7,950 nucleotides of DNA from Legionellales bacterium UBA4722. Its GTDB lineage: Bacteria; Pseudomonadota; Gammaproteobacteria; DSM-16500. Shown piece after piece: positions 7,040 to 7,950 of the stretch. Under the pieces are notes generated by a model, which was not told the origin of the DNA, made no database searches, and saw only the letters and a list, made by a program, of their open reading frames with translations. Position 1 is the stretch's first letter. Each line of letters opens with the position of its first letter. The position numbers and the translations under genes are program-made. The stretch spans positions 1 to 7,950 of the forward strand of contig DHJK01000008.1 of the NCBI GenBank assembly GCA_002404295.1, given 5' to 3'.

Positions 7040-7087
7040 ATTGTACACCCTTTTATTGTCTAATAATTAAGCATATATGATTATTAG
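7040..7087 (-). promoter_or_regulatory. Candidate promoter and AT-rich dyad upstream of the HD gene
   Basis: A TACAAT (7045-7040) could be a -10 box for the HD gene, with a leader of about 30 nt; no clear -35 box is seen. Just upstream is a perfect 8-bp inverted repeat, CTAATAAT (7060-7067) and ATTATTAG (7080-7087), with a 12-nt spacer. It would overlap the -35 region and could be a regulator site. AT-rich dyads arise by chance, so this is tentative. Confidence 0.25.
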
Positions 7088-7185
7088 GGATGACGATACT
7101 TTTGGGCCAATATTTACAGGCTGGCCGCTCTGTTAATACTCTATTTACGGCTGCGAGCGATGGAGCATGTCACGCGCTGATTACA

Positions 7186-7950
7186 CTAATCAATTTTATT
7201 AATCGGTTTTTTTCTAGCAGTAGAGTGACGATCACGTAATTCAATATCAATATATTTATCTGTAATAGCAGAAGAGCTATGACCCGCATCATCGCGCACA
7301 TGTTCACGCGGTCTAATTTTTACATCATCAGAAATACCAGTATGACGCAGCCAATGAACTGTTGCTTCAAGCAAGCAATCTGCATCTTCGTTAAATCCAT
7401 CTTGTTGTAATCGAACAATGGCTTTATCAAAGCAACGCTGAACGATTTTTCTTATATAAGTTGTATTGGAAATTGCACCTTTTCCTTTGGTTTTTGGCAG
7501 TAACGGAGACTTATCAGCAGGGGAGGGGAGAAGCGAAAGATATAGAGATTTTCTATATTTTTTCAGTGCTTCTAGCATTGCATCGCTTACAGAAATCTGT
7601 CGCTCTTTATTACCTTTTCCAACAGTTTTGAACCACCATAGCCCATCATGATCACGATAAAAATCTGACATTGTGGGTGTCCATCTTTCACTGGCGGCTA
7701 ACTCTGAAATACGTAAATACATCGCATATAATGATGTCATTATAAAAAGTGTGCGATGATCCTTAGAATTTTCATTAGCCATTAAATTGGCGGTTTCAAT
7801 AACATAATGCCATTGCAACTCAGACAAACGTCTTATTTTTTGTTTGCCGTGATGTTTTCTAATATATTTATTTTTTTGACGTAAGCTTAATAATGGATTT
7901 ATTTCTGTATAATCTTCCTGAATAAGAAAATTATAAAAACTACTTAGTAT
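7186..7950 (-). CDS. Tyrosine recombinase/phage-type integrase (partial, N-terminus outside window)
   Basis: The frame is open to the right edge and gives 254 visible residues. A TTG at 7827 could serve as a start, but the upstream in-frame codons encode ILSSFYNFLIQEDYTEINPL, which is typical of the end of the SAM-like core-binding domain, so the gene is taken as continuing past the window. Counting from the edge, the catalytic set is complete: R80 (in YLRISEL), K112 (in VGKGNKERQ), H199 and R202 (HWLRH), H224 (AGHSS) and the nucleophile Y233 (ITDKYI). The enzyme would cut and rejoin DNA at specific sites through a 3'-phosphotyrosyl intermediate. The sequence looks like a mobile-element integrase rather than XerC/D, which usually have a shorter segment between K and HxxR. 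The stop at 7186 is followed by a 181-bp gap with no recognisable tRNA or att core. It most likely moves the surrounding island, but this cannot be shown from this window. Confidence 0.88.
   Translation of the reverse strand: MLSSFYNFLIQEDYTEINPLLSLRQKNKYIRKHHGKQKIRRLSELQWHYVIETANLMANENSKDHRTLFIMTSLYAMYLRISELAASERWTPTMSDFYRDHDGLWWFKTVGKGNKERQISVSDAMLEALKKYRKSLYLSLLPSPADKSPLLPKTKGKGAISNTTYIRKIVQRCFDKAIVRLQQDGFNEDADCLLEATVHWLRHTGISDDVKIRPREHVRDDAGHSSSAITDKYIDIELRDRHSTARKKPINKID

Noticed and set aside
7105..7126. GGCCA/TGGCC inverted repeat after the integrase
   Set aside because: The stem is only 5 bp and no T-run follows on either strand, so it is not supported as a terminator; nothing marks it as an attachment site.
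7005..7185. tRNA or att-like sequence next to the integrase
   Set aside because: No cloverleaf, CCA end or TTCGA-type T-loop could be found, and no direct repeat partner was seen in the window.
7466..7651. Plus-strand open frame of 61 codons
   Set aside because: It is antisense to the catalytic domain of the integrase.

Overview
The window is AT-rich (about two thirds A+T by eye). It looks like the chromosome or a genomic island of a gammaproteobacterium-like intracellular or protist-associated bacterium. That lineage guess rests only on a very large ankyrin-repeat protein, many lysine-coding poly(A) tracts, and an integrase plus a DUF3987-type gene close together. No rRNA, tRNA or housekeeping marker is present to fix the taxonomy. 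All five supported genes lie on the minus strand, so the window is best read from right to left.

Reading in that direction, 7950-7186 holds the C-terminal part of a tyrosine recombinase whose catalytic residues are all present and whose N-terminus lies beyond the window. After a 181-bp gap with an AT-rich dyad comes an HD-domain phosphohydrolase (7004-5604) of the SAMHD1/COG1078 dNTPase type, with all metal-binding residues intact. A 277-bp non-coding gap leads to a DUF3987/YfjI-type protein (5326-3848), which is less AT-rich than its neighbours. This gene ends in a probable hairpin terminator. The terminator's U-tract touches the -35 box of a perfect consensus sigma-70-type promoter (TTGACA, 17 bp, TATAAT), which drives a 127-residue GTG-start protein of unknown function (3702-3319). 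Last is a giant ankyrin-repeat gene that starts at 3143 and continues off the left edge.

The most notable point is in the ankyrin gene. The frame that starts at 3143 stops at 456, but the -1 frame is open for 181 codons from position 543 to the window edge. The two frames meet at an A7 run (549-543), which is in the exact phase of an A_AAA_AAA slippery heptamer. The real protein is therefore probably at least 1,048 residues long. The locus is either a single-base frameshift (A8 to A7), a homopolymer sequencing error, or a site of programmed or slippage-based frameshifting.

The integrase, the DUF3987 gene and the compositional change suggest a mobile or formerly mobile island carrying cargo: a dNTPase that could act in defence, a small unknown protein and an ankyrin effector-like protein. 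Each gene has its own spacing and in some cases its own promoter signals, so one operon is unlikely. No att sites, insertion sequences or CRISPR arrays were found.
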